From positions 576,501-640,500 of the forward strand of contig NC_018515.1 in NCBI RefSeq assembly GCF_000231385.2: a stretch of DNA of 64,000 bases, given 5' to 3'. This DNA is from Desulfosporosinus meridiei DSM 13257. Its GTDB lineage: Bacteria; Bacillota; Desulfitobacteriia; Desulfitobacteriales; Desulfitobacteriaceae. Position 1 is the first letter of the stretch. Every line of letters begins with the position of its first letter. This document shows, in pieces, positions 44,707 to 52,576 of the stretch. The position numbers were made by a program, and so were the translations under genes. Below the pieces are notes generated by a model. The model searched no databases. It saw only the letters and a list, made by a program, of their open reading frames with translations, and was not told the origin of the DNA.

Positions 44707-44889
44707 ATGAGTCACTTAGATAAGCTTCTGGAGATAGAAAAGCGGCGGAAAGTACTACAGAATGCCCGAGAGGAAATCTTAGGGAAACTTATATCAGAAA
44801 GGGAACAGCGCTCTCAGTGGCTTATTAAGCTTATAGATATTGATGACGAGCTCGAAGAATTATCCAGACAAAGCAAAGCACTTACCTGA
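44707..44889 (+). CDS. Small coiled-coil-like hypothetical protein
   Basis: This 60-residue, strongly charged, fully helical protein starts 'MSHLDKLLEIEKRRKVLQNA'. The ribosome binding site TTAGGAGGG is strong and the frame is clean. It lies between two ATGGAGGT-type leaders, the second belonging to the FecB/BtuF-like gene. No family is recognised; the heptad-like spacing of leucines suggests a coiled coil. Confidence 0.6.
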   Translation: MSHLDKLLEIEKRRKVLQNAREEILGKLISEREQRSQWLIKLIDIDDELEELSRQSKALT

Positions 44890-44939
44890 GATGTTCTTAG
44901 ACATTTTCATAAGAAAATTATTTATTTGTCAAAAAATGA

Positions 44940-44973
44940 AAAGGAATTTTTGGCTTAATGTAGAAACAATAAA
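44940..44973 (+). promoter_or_regulatory. GGAATT…GTAGAA box
   Basis: AAAGGAATTTTTGGCTTAA, then TGTAGAAACAATAA. It lies about 20 bases before the hairpin at 44992, the same order as at 44569/44621. Confidence 0.4.
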
Positions 44974-44991
44974 CAAAATATTTTTAAAATA

Positions 44992-45042
44992 AGACCATGG
45001 AGGTCTGGCTTCCCTAGGAAGTCAGCTTCGTGGTCTTATTTT
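44992..45042 (+). terminator. ATGGAGGT-type leader terminator hairpin, copy 6
   Basis: AAGACCATGGAGGTCTGGCT, loop, AGTCAGCTTCGTGGTCTT, ATTTTTT. It lies 29 bases before the lipoprotein gene at 45072. Confidence 0.65.
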
Positions 45043-45071
45043 TTATGAAACTAAAGGAGAGGATGCATTTA

Positions 45072-46196
45072 ATGAGAAAACTGACGGTACAATTCTTGCT
45101 TCTAATGATGTCCTTATTACTTTTAACGGGATGTGGAGGAACTGAAAGTAAGCAGGAAGGGGGCACAGTTCCCACAACAGCCCAGGTTCAAAAACAAAAG
45201 ATTACGGATCTAGTCGGCAGGGAAGTTGAGTTTTCGGTTCCGGCGCAAAGGGTCGTGGCCATCGGGCCGGGGGCATTACGGTTAGTGACTTATATCGAAG
45301 GAGCAGCCATGATGGTTGGGATCGAAGAGGTTGAGAAGAAATCAAACCCGGGAAGATCCTACATGATGGCTTATCCTGACTTAAAGAAGCTGCCCAGTAT
45401 TGGTCAGGGAGGACCGGATACTGCACCCAACGAGGAAAGTTTGGTTAGTGTCAAGCCGGACGTGATTTTTGTCTGTACTCTTGTCGATAAAGAAAAGGCT
45501 GATCAATTGCAAGCCAAAACAGGTATTCCCGTAGTCGCTTTAAGCTATGGGGACTTAGCGACCTTTGGTGATAATCTATATCGTTCTCTTAATTTAATCG
45601 GTTCGATCATAGGCCGGGAGAAGCGGGCCCAAGAGGTGGTTGCTTATCTTAAACAAAATGAAAATGATTTGGGAGAACGGACGAAAGGTCTTGCCGAAGG
45701 GGACAGAGCAAAAGTTTATGTAGGTGCTGTGAGCATGAAAGGAGCACGTGGGATTGAAAGCACTCAAGCACAATACCCGCCATTTAAGTACATTGGGGCA
45801 AAAAATGTTGCTGATGAAACAGGCAAAAACGGAACCGTTATGATCGATAAGGAAAAACTCATCAGCTGGAATCCGGATTTTCTGTTTCTTGATGCCGGGG
45901 GGTATGCCCTGGTTACAGAAGACTATCAGAAAAACCCTGCTTTCTACCAGTCCTTGCAGGCCATGAAAAATGACCGGGTATATAATTTGATTCCCTTTAA
46001 CAACTATAACCCTAATATCGACACGGCATTTGCCGACGCCTATTACGCAGGAAAAGTAATCTTTCCGGAACAGTTTAAAGACATCGATCCGATTAAGAAA
46101 AGTGATGAAATTTATCAGTTCCTGCTGGGCAAGCCCCTGTATGCAGAAATGGCCAAAGATTTAGGCGGATTTAAAAAGCTGGAACTGGGAAAGTGA
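45072..46196 (+). CDS. FecB/BtuF-type substrate-binding lipoprotein
   Basis: This 374-residue lipoprotein has lipobox LLTGC and a TroA-like bilobal domain: 'ITDLVGREVEFSVPAQRVVA' at the start, 'LVSVKPDVIFVCTL' and 'ISWNPDFLFLDAGGY' later. Such proteins receive ferric siderophores, haem, cobamides or other metal complexes. It heads an operon with permease and ATPase genes. ATG 45072 lies ten bases after AAAGGAGAGG; an ATG at 45063 is too close to it. The 'GARGIESTQAQYPPF' motif marks a subgroup whose ligand I cannot name. No cobalamin riboswitch precedes it; the leader is of the ATGGAGGT type. Confidence 0.87.
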   Translation: MRKLTVQFLLLMMSLLLLTGCGGTESKQEGGTVPTTAQVQKQKITDLVGREVEFSVPAQRVVAIGPGALRLVTYIEGAAMMVGIEEVEKKSNPGRSYMMAYPDLKKLPSIGQGGPDTAPNEESLVSVKPDVIFVCTLVDKEKADQLQAKTGIPVVALSYGDLATFGDNLYRSLNLIGSIIGREKRAQEVVAYLKQNENDLGERTKGLAEGDRAKVYVGAVSMKGARGIESTQAQYPPFKYIGAKNVADETGKNGTVMIDKEKLISWNPDFLFLDAGGYALVTEDYQKNPAFYQSLQAMKNDRVYNLIPFNNYNPNIDTAFADAYYAGKVIFPEQFKDIDPIKKSDEIYQFLLGKPLYAEMAKDLGGFKKLELGK

Positions 46197-46222
46197 TTAG
46201 AGTAACTTAGAGGTGATTAGAG

Positions 46223-47305
46223 TTGGTTCATAATGAAAGTGTACTGGATAGCGGGACTACAAACCATTATTTGAACTATACTTGGAAGAAAAAATTAATC
46301 TTCTTGAGTCTGGCGGCTATGACAGGAGTCCTCGCTCTCTATGCCATCAGCGCCGGCTCAGCAGAGCTCTCCCCCTGGCAAGTCTTATTAACCTTACTCG
46401 GTCAAACAGAGGGGCAGTCTCAAATTATTATCTGGTCAATCCGCCTGCCTCGTGTGCTGTCAGCCATGGTCGCCGGCATAGGTTTGGCAACTGCTGGTTC
46501 TGTGATGCAAACAATCCTCAGAAATCCCTTAGCATCTCCCAGTACTCTGGGCATTGCACAAGGCGCAGCCTTTGGGGCGGCTCTGGCCATCATAGGTCTG
46601 GGAGCAGGCAGTACTCCAAGTACCGGCGGTGGAGCCCTGCTCATAAATAACCCCTATATTGTCACGATTTCTGCCTTTATAGCAGCAATGCTCACGACAT
46701 TGATTATTCTGTTTTTGGCTCAATATAAGGGAGTGTCACCAGAATCAATGGTCTTGGCCGGAGTTGCCCTGGGATCTCTTTTTTCGGCGGCCACCATGCT
46801 CCTGCAGTATTTTACTAATGATGTCAATGTGGCCGCGGTGGTTTTTTGGACCTTCGGGGATATCGGGCGGGCCGCCTGGGGAGAGTTAGGGATTATGACC
46901 TGTGTGGTCTGCGGATCCTTAATCTTTTTCCTCTTTAACCGCTGGAATTACAATGCCTTGGACAGTGGGGCAGAGACTGCCAAGGGTCTAGGCGTCAACG
47001 TAGAGAAAACGAGACAGTGGGGGATGTTCTTTGCCTCTTTGATTACAGCTACCGTCGTGTCCTTTTTAGGAATTATCGCCTTCATAGGTCTCGTGGCTCC
47101 CCACCTGGTGAAGCGCTTGATTGGCGGAGATAATCGCTTTCTGATACCGGCCTCTGGAATTATGGGGGCCTTGTTGCTGCTGGCAGCAGATACTTTGGCC
47201 AGAAGGATCATCGCCCCTGTGGTTTTGCCTGTAGGGGCAGTAACTTCTTTTCTCGGCGCACCCCTTTTCCTTTATCTGCTGGTGAGGGGGGCTAAACTGC
47301 GATGA
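46223..47305 (+). CDS. FecCD/BtuC-type ABC permease
   Basis: This 360-residue integral membrane protein has about ten helices and the FecCD signatures 'IRLPRVLSAMVAGIGLATAG', 'MQTILRNPLASPSTLGIAQG', 'GIIAFIGLVAPHLVKRLIGG' and 'GAVTSFLGAPLFLYLLVRG'. It forms the channel for the ligand delivered by the upstream lipoprotein. The start appears to be TTG 46223, seven bases after GAGGTGA. The stop overlaps the ATPase start. Confidence 0.9.
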   Translation: MVHNESVLDSGTTNHYLNYTWKKKLIFLSLAAMTGVLALYAISAGSAELSPWQVLLTLLGQTEGQSQIIIWSIRLPRVLSAMVAGIGLATAGSVMQTILRNPLASPSTLGIAQGAAFGAALAIIGLGAGSTPSTGGGALLINNPYIVTISAFIAAMLTTLIILFLAQYKGVSPESMVLAGVALGSLFSAATMLLQYFTNDVNVAAVVFWTFGDIGRAAWGELGIMTCVVCGSLIFFLFNRWNYNALDSGAETAKGLGVNVEKTRQWGMFFASLITATVVSFLGIIAFIGLVAPHLVKRLIGGDNRFLIPASGIMGALLLLAADTLARRIIAPVVLPVGAVTSFLGAPLFLYLLVRGAKLR

Positions 47306-48054
47306 TCTTAGCTGTTAACGGGGTAGAATTTAGCTACAGCTCCCGCATAATCCTGGATAAGGTGGGCTTTTCTGTGCAAAAAGGGGAGTTTCTCTCCATT
47401 TTAGGGAACAATGGTGCAGGCAAATCCACCCTGCTCAAGACTTTGAACAGAATTTTACTGCCCCAAAAAGGCAGTATCTTATTGGACAACCAAGAGGTGT
47501 CTAAGCTGAGTCGCTTGGCTATAGCGCTAAAGATGGCCTACGTCTCCCAGCACTACGAGAGCAATCGGCAAACTGTCTTTGATGCAGTCTTATTAGGCCG
47601 CAAGCCTCATATAAAGTGGGAGGCCGCAGCCTCAGATTTGGCTTTGGTCCAAGGGGTATTGGCCAAAACCGGACTGGAAGAGTATGCTCTTCGCTACTTA
47701 GATGAACTGAGCGGAGGGGAACTGCAGAAGGTGATTATTGCCAGGGCCTTGGCTCAAGAACCTGAGGTACTGTTATTAGATGAGCCTACCAGCAACTTGG
47801 ATTTAAGGAATCAAATCGAAGTGTTGAGAACCATTCAAACTGCCGCTAAGGAAAAAAATATTGCGGTAGTTGCTGTAATGCACGATTTAAATCTGGCTTT
47901 ACGCTTCTCAGATAAGTTTCTGTTATTGCAGAACACCCAGGTCTTTGCCGCCGGAGGCCCGGAAGTGATGACGGCAGCAAATATCTCTCAGGCTTATGGA
48001 GTTCCGGTAAGTGTGGAGCGGGTACAGAATCAGATGGTCGTGATTCCAACTTAA
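47302..48054 (+). CDS. FecE/BtuD-type ABC ATPase
   Basis: This 250-residue ATPase completes the importer. Walker A is 'GNNGAGKST' (about residues 35-43), the signature 'LSGGELQK', Walker B 'VLLLDEPTSNLD' and the switch His is in 'AVMHDLNLA'. It overlaps the permease by four bases. A terminator follows at 48113. The decayed ATPase at 10560 belongs to the same family. Confidence 0.9.
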   Translation: MILAVNGVEFSYSSRIILDKVGFSVQKGEFLSILGNNGAGKSTLLKTLNRILLPQKGSILLDNQEVSKLSRLAIALKMAYVSQHYESNRQTVFDAVLLGRKPHIKWEAAASDLALVQGVLAKTGLEEYALRYLDELSGGELQKVIIARALAQEPEVLLLDEPTSNLDLRNQIEVLRTIQTAAKEKNIAVVAVMHDLNLALRFSDKFLLLQNTQVFAAGGPEVMTAANISQAYGVPVSVERVQNQMVVIPT

Positions 48055-48112
48055 GGTACATATCAGATCGTCTTCTGAAGTTATAAAGAAAAATTTCGAG
48101 CTGCAAAGATAA

Positions 48113-48148
48113 AAAGGTTGACTCCTCAAAAATAAGGAGTCAACTTTT
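48113..48148 (+). terminator. Intrinsic terminator
   Basis: AAAAGGTTGACTCCT, loop, AGGAGTCAACTTTT. It ends the lipoprotein-permease-ATPase operon. Confidence 0.8.
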
Positions 48149-48366
48149 ATATTAAAAAGGAGGGTTTCAGTTCCGTCAGACCCAGTAACATTGTGACGGT
48201 CAGATCAAAATATTCTTAAGTCTGAATAGCGATATTCCCGATGAAGAGGAACTTTTTAAGCTTTGCAGGTGGATATATATGCACGTAAGATGCAGGCAGA
48301 AAAATTATGGAAGGTAGACTTAAGGTCATCTTAAATTAGTTAGTATCTATTAGACACCTCCTTGTA

Positions 48367-48488
48367 AATGAAAAAAACCCTGGAAGATATAACCAGACTT
48401 AGCGTCTAGTCAAGACCTCCATGGTCATTACATTTAGGATTTATAACTATAGTCATTATATTCTACATAAATAGGATTATTCCTTCTA
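48367..48488 (-). promoter_or_regulatory. Complete minus-strand leader (box plus ATGGAGGT-type hairpin) without a gene, copy 7
   Basis: On the minus strand, a GGAATAATCC…TATGTAGAATATAATGA box (48451-48488) is followed by GACCATGGAGGTCTTGACT and a hairpin ending in CCAGGGTTTTTTT (48367-48430). The nearest minus-strand gene to the left is more than 3 kb away, so the leader is orphaned. The surrounding 48150-48630 holds no gene. Confidence 0.5.
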
Positions 48489-48637
48489 GAAAGAAAAGAA
48501 ATTTTTGAATTTTATAATAAGCAGCAAATTGTAAAGAAAAAAATTATATTGACAATTATACATTATAAACAAAACCATCCAAAATATAGATAATATGACG
48601 GATCATAAAGATCCTGCCAAATCCATGAAGGTCTGGA

Positions 48638-48683
48638 AACCATGGAGGTTTGACTTGAGAAAGTCGACTCTGTGGTTTTTTTG
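48638..48683 (+). terminator. ATGGAGGT-type leader terminator hairpin, copy 8
   Basis: AAACCATGGAGGTTTGACTT, loop, AAAGTCGACTCTGTGGTTTT. The partial arm CCATGAAGGTCTGG lies just upstream. The next gene is cbiM, 475 bases away, with copy 9 between them. The stretch 48684-48998 holds two more box-like motifs (48780 and 48936) and no gene. Confidence 0.6.
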
Positions 48684-48998
48684 TTTAACAGAAAGCCTAA
48701 CTGGGATTCTGACAGAGGGGTGATAGTTGGAAAAAATTGATTAAGCAGTTTATTGAGTCTCATAAAAACGTCAGCAACAAGCAGGATTCCGGTATTATAA
48801 TGAAGTTTACTTCTATAAATAATAATCGAAGAGAGATATTCTTTAGCCTAGGCCAATAGGTCGGCCTATTCTGGTTCAGAAAATCAGCGTAGAATTTAAT
48901 TTCTAAAATCTCGAGTATCTTGGCAGGAGAATTAAGCAGGATTGTAGAATAGTCAGTAAAACTTATATTGCTAAGCAAGACCATGAAGGTGTTTGCAG

Positions 48999-49042
48999 AA
49001 ACCATGGAGGTTTGACTCATTAGGGTCAACTTTGTGGTTTTT
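48999..49042 (+). terminator. ATGGAGGT-type leader terminator hairpin, copy 9
   Basis: AAACCATGGAGGTTTGACTC, loop, GGGTCAACTTTGTGGTTTTT. GACCATGAAGGTGTTTGC, a second version of the 5' arm, lies directly upstream, so the 3' arm could pair with either. It precedes cbiM by about 115 bases. Confidence 0.65.
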
Positions 49043-49158
49043 TTGTTTATTTGAGGGAGGGTGAGAGCGAAAATTATCTCAAAATATTAAACTATTTAAA
49101 AATATTTACTCGACGGACAAAGAATATGATATGATTTAGAATAATTGGAGGGGATATT

Positions 49159-50211
49159 ATGCATATGGCAGATGCTTTGATTTCACCGGTTGTGGGTGGA
49201 GCCATGTGGGCAGCAACTGCAGGAGTTGCCGCCTATTCCATTAAGAAAGTACAAACCGAGATGGACGAAAAAAAGATTCCTTTAATGGGGGTCATGGGAG
49301 CTTTTATTTTTGCTTCTCAGATGATTAATTTCACCATCCCGGCAACCGGCTCCAGCGGTCATATTGGAGGAGGACTTATTCTAGCAATCTTATTAGGACC
49401 TTATGCCGGTTTTCTGACTATAGCCTCGGTGCTGGCCATACAAGCCTTGTTTTTTGCCGATGGAGGCTTGCTGGCCTATGGGTGTAATGTGTTCAATATG
49501 GGCTTTTTCTCATGTTTTATAGCTTACCCTCTAATTTATAAAGTCTTAATGAAAAAGGAGTATTCCACAACGCGCATATTTTTGGCCTCGGTTCTAACGG
49601 CAGTTATCGGTCTGCAGTTGGGGGCCTTCGGAGTTGTTTTAGAAACCCTCTTTTCGGGAAAAACTGAGCTGCCTTTTGGAACCTTTGTTTTATTAATGCA
49701 GCCAATTCATTTGGCAATTGGTGTGGTAGAGGGTCTTGTCACGGCGGCTATCGTAACCTATATTTGGAACGCCCGGCCGGAAATTATTGAAAAGGCTTCC
49801 TCAGGAGAAGCTATCGGGAATATCTCTATTAAAAAGGTTGTTGCTGGTTTGGTAGCGGCTGCTGTGGTTACAGGAGCAGGATTATCCTGGTTCGCTTCTT
49901 CTAACCCGGATGGTCTAGAATGGGCTATGATTAAGACAGCGGGAACAGCCGAGCTGGAAGCAACCGATGGTCTTCATCAGCAATTGTCGGACTTACAGTC
50001 TAAAACAGCATTTCTGCCGGATTATTCTTTTAAGGCTAGTGAAGATGAGCCTGAACCAAGTGGGGGAGAAGGGGAAGAAGCTTGGCCTGCTGTTAGCGGA
50101 GGAACCAGCACTTCCGGCTTAGTAGGCGGAAGTCTGACCTTGATTTTAGCTGCTCTTATTGGTGGAGGCATTAGTTTAATGAAACGTAGAAGGTATAGAA
50201 TAAACTCATAA
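49159..50211 (+). CDS. cbiM: Cobalt/nickel ECF transporter, CbiM with fused CbiN-like (PDGLE) domain
   Basis: This 350-residue membrane protein begins 'MHMADALISPVVGGAMWAAT'. The His at position 2 is part of the CbiM metal site. The S-component core spans about residues 1-215 ('GSSGHIGGGLILAILLGPYA'). The C-terminal part contains 'SSNPDGLEWAM', the PDGLE motif of CbiN-like domains, and ends with one more helix and basic residues. It is the metal-binding subunit of a Co2+/Ni2+ importer with CbiQ and CbiO downstream. Cobalt is favoured by the cobalamin context, though nickel is possible. Confidence 0.92.
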   Translation: MHMADALISPVVGGAMWAATAGVAAYSIKKVQTEMDEKKIPLMGVMGAFIFASQMINFTIPATGSSGHIGGGLILAILLGPYAGFLTIASVLAIQALFFADGGLLAYGCNVFNMGFFSCFIAYPLIYKVLMKKEYSTTRIFLASVLTAVIGLQLGAFGVVLETLFSGKTELPFGTFVLLMQPIHLAIGVVEGLVTAAIVTYIWNARPEIIEKASSGEAIGNISIKKVVAGLVAAAVVTGAGLSWFASSNPDGLEWAMIKTAGTAELEATDGLHQQLSDLQSKTAFLPDYSFKASEDEPEPSGGEGEEAWPAVSGGTSTSGLVGGSLTLILAALIGGGISLMKRRRYRINS

Positions 50212-50299
50212 AAGTCTCCTCAACACTTAAGCAAGTTAAGGCACACCTACGTAGAGAAGTAGTTGTCTTGGAATTGAAGATTAGGATAGGATAGTTGAT

Positions 50300-51109
50300 A
50301 TGGCAAACATCGCAGATTCAATCTACAACATGCGCTTGCTTGATGATCTGGCTCGGCAGGAAACCGTGATCCACAAGCTGCATCCTTTAATAAAATTATT
50401 AACCACAGTTAGTTATTTAACTGTGGTTGTCTCCTTTGGCCGATATGAGGTTGCCGGCTTGCTGCCCTTGTTCTTTTATCCGGTGATGGTTTTGGCTTTA
50501 GCTGAACTACCGGTTAGGCCTATTTTGTTAAGGATCTTGCTGGTCTCTCCCTTTATTATAGGTATAGGAATACTTAACCCCGTCTTTGACCAGCAGACCT
50601 TTGAGTTGGCTGGAAGAGAGTTTTCCAGGGGATGGGTTACTTTTCTTTCTATTTTGTTAAAAAGTGGTCTAACCGTAACAGCTGCTTTGCTGCTCATTGC
50701 CACTACGGGAATGGATCGACTTGCCGGGGCCTTAAGAATTCTGAAAGTACCTCGTATATTTGTACTCCAACTTCTTTTAACCTATCGCTATATCTCCGTG
50801 CTGATGGAGGAGGTGGCTCGCACCTTAAGAGCCTACTCACTGCGGGCACCGAAACAAAAAGGTGTACATAGAAGTGCTTGGGGTTCCCTGGCCGGTCAGC
50901 TGCTTTTGCGCACCTTTGACAGAGCACAGCGTATTTACGAAGCCATGTGTTTAAGAGGGTTTGCCGGGGAGTACCATAGTGGGGAAATTAATAAAATTTG
51001 TGGCTGGGATTGGGCTTATTTAGGGGGATGGGTTGGGTTCTTTGTACTGGCGAGAATTTATAATATCCCCCTGTTAATAGGTTCATTGCTAACAGGAGTG
51101 ATTAGATGA
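50300..51109 (+). CDS. cbiQ: Cobalt ECF transporter T component CbiQ
   Basis: This 269-residue membrane protein is the energy-coupling subunit. It has 'PLIKLLTTVSYLTVVVSFGR' near the start, and the coupling helices with the Ala-Arg-Gly-type motifs appear as 'RTLRAYSLRAPKQ' and 'IYEAMCLRGFAGEY'. It overlaps cbiO by four bases and follows cbiM by 88 bases. ATG 50300 has GGATAGGATAG upstream. It may also serve other S components such as the one at 41829, but CbiQ is usually dedicated to CbiM. Confidence 0.9.
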   Translation: MANIADSIYNMRLLDDLARQETVIHKLHPLIKLLTTVSYLTVVVSFGRYEVAGLLPLFFYPVMVLALAELPVRPILLRILLVSPFIIGIGILNPVFDQQTFELAGREFSRGWVTFLSILLKSGLTVTAALLLIATTGMDRLAGALRILKVPRIFVLQLLLTYRYISVLMEEVARTLRAYSLRAPKQKGVHRSAWGSLAGQLLLRTFDRAQRIYEAMCLRGFAGEYHSGEINKICGWDWAYLGGWVGFFVLARIYNIPLLIGSLLTGVIR

Positions 51110-51861
51110 GTCATCATAAACTTGAGGTCAAAAATCTCCATTTCAATTATCCTGATGGACATAATGCCGTTAAGGGAATGTCTTTCAGCATTCATCACGG
51201 AGAGTCTGTGGGAATCATAGGAGCCAATGGGGCAGGAAAATCGACACTTTTAATGTTGCTTATGGGGGTTCTCTTTCCAAGTCAGGGCGAGGTTTGTGTG
51301 GGAGATGTTCAGGTTACCAAAAAGACCTTGCCAATGATTCGGCAAAGGCTGGGAATGGTCTTTCAGGATCCGGATGACCAGCTGTTTATGAACACCGTCT
51401 ACGATGACGTTGCTTTTGGGCCTCGGAACTATAAGCTTAATGAAAAGGAAGTTGAGAAGCGTGTCCTTAATGCTTTAGAGGTAGTTGGGATACTTCACTT
51501 GAAGGATCGAGCGCCTTTTAAATTATCCGGCGGAGAAAAGCGAGCTGCCGCTATAGCTTCAGTACTTTCCATGCAGCCTGATATTTTAGTGATGGATGAA
51601 CCGTCAGCGGCCCTGGATCCTAAATCCAGACGAAGGGTGATGGAGCTGCTGAGAAGCTTCAAGCACACAAAAATTGTCACCAGCCATGATCTGGACATGA
51701 TTTATGAGATGTGTGACCGAACCATTGTCATCAAAAATGGGGCGATTGCCGCTGATGGAGTTACTTCTGAAGTTCTGGTGAATGCCGAATTGATGGATGC
51801 CTGTGGACTTGAGGTACCCTTGGCCCTGCAAAACTGTCCCGTTTGCGGATCAAAGAAATAA
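51106..51861 (+). CDS. cbiO: Cobalt ECF transporter ATPase CbiO
   Basis: This 251-residue ATPase has Walker A 'GANGAGKST', 'MVFQDPDDQLFMNTVYDDVA' (the Q-loop region typical of CbiO/EcfA), 'LSGGEKRA' and Walker B 'ILVMDEPSAALD'. It ends in 'CPVCGSKK', a small Cys-rich tail. It overlaps cbiQ by four bases and closes the operon. Confidence 0.92.
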   Translation: MSHHKLEVKNLHFNYPDGHNAVKGMSFSIHHGESVGIIGANGAGKSTLLMLLMGVLFPSQGEVCVGDVQVTKKTLPMIRQRLGMVFQDPDDQLFMNTVYDDVAFGPRNYKLNEKEVEKRVLNALEVVGILHLKDRAPFKLSGGEKRAAAIASVLSMQPDILVMDEPSAALDPKSRRRVMELLRSFKHTKIVTSHDLDMIYEMCDRTIVIKNGAIAADGVTSEVLVNAELMDACGLEVPLALQNCPVCGSKK

Positions 51862-51894
51862 AGTGTTGTGGAAAGTGTTGTGGAAGTGTTGTGG
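51861..51894 (+). repeat. Three tandem copies of an 11-bp unit
   Basis: AAGTGTTGTGG occurs three times in a row with one extra base, between the cbiO stop and its terminator. It is probably slippage-derived. Confidence 0.6.
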
Positions 51895-51946
51895 GGACGG
51901 TCCTTTTAACACATTATATGTGCTTTAAAAGGACTGTCCCTTTTTC
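51894..51946 (+). terminator. Intrinsic terminator of the cbi operon
   Basis: GGGACGGTCCTTTTAACACA pairs with TGCTTTAAAAGGACTGTCCC around a short loop and is followed by TTTTT. Confidence 0.8.
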
Positions 51947-52152
51947 CTTTGATTGAGACCCCTCATCCAATGATAATATTAAGCCCATAGATGAGAGCCT
52001 AATTCCCCAGATGCTATTATAAAATAAAAGGATATTTCTAACAAATAAGGTAATATAAATCTTTTACTAATAAACCCTGGTTTACATTTTTTTAAGCTTA
52101 ATCGGGAATTTTAAACAAGAGCAAAAATGAATTTGTGGAGGTGCTTTGTTAA

Positions 52153-52368
52153 ATGCCAATGATTAATTTTGATGGACCCGTTCTTACTATTGATCAGAAA
52201 CGAAGTCTTATTCATGGAATGAGTCAGGCTGCTTCTCAAGCTTTAGGAATTCCAATGGCAGCTTTTACTGTAACTCTGGATGAACACGAATACAGTAATA
52301 TGGGTATTGGTGGGGAAGTGCTAACCGAAACCGCTTATTGGGATAAGTACAAAGAAATTAGAGACTAA
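52153..52368 (+). CDS. 4-oxalocrotonate tautomerase-family protein
   Basis: This 71-residue enzyme starts Met-Pro, leaving the catalytic N-terminal proline after processing. The rest ('MINFDGPVLTIDQKRSLIHG', 'MAAFTVTLDEHEYSNMGIGG') fits the small tautomerase fold, which works as a hexamer or dimer. It isomerises keto-enol substrates; the natural one is unknown. A ribosome binding site GTGGAGGTGC precedes ATG 52153. A GC-rich hairpin follows at 52386-52406. Confidence 0.85.
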   Translation: MPMINFDGPVLTIDQKRSLIHGMSQAASQALGIPMAAFTVTLDEHEYSNMGIGGEVLTETAYWDKYKEIRD

Positions 52369-52385
52369 TCATAGTTTATTTTATG

Positions 52386-52406
52386 CAGGCGGCCTTTTGG
52401 GGCCGC
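52386..52406 (+). terminator. Probable terminator
   Basis: GGCGGCC and GGGCCGC pair around TTTTG, behind the tautomerase gene. The T tract is weak. Confidence 0.5.
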
Positions 52407-52576
52407 TTATATGATTTCTAGACTCTTTTTAGAAAATAACTATTACCTCATAAGTAGTTTAATAATGCTTTTTTTAATATACACTTTCCTGAAATTGTGA
52501 TAATATTATTAATAAAGAATTGTTAAAAATAATGAATATAAAAGAGGAAATACTATAAAGAGAGAAGGGGTATCTA

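Noticed and set aside
45072-48054. Naming the importer btuFCD
   Set aside because: The family covers iron, haem, cobamide and other metal ligands, and no cobalamin riboswitch precedes it, so a cobalamin-specific name is not supported.
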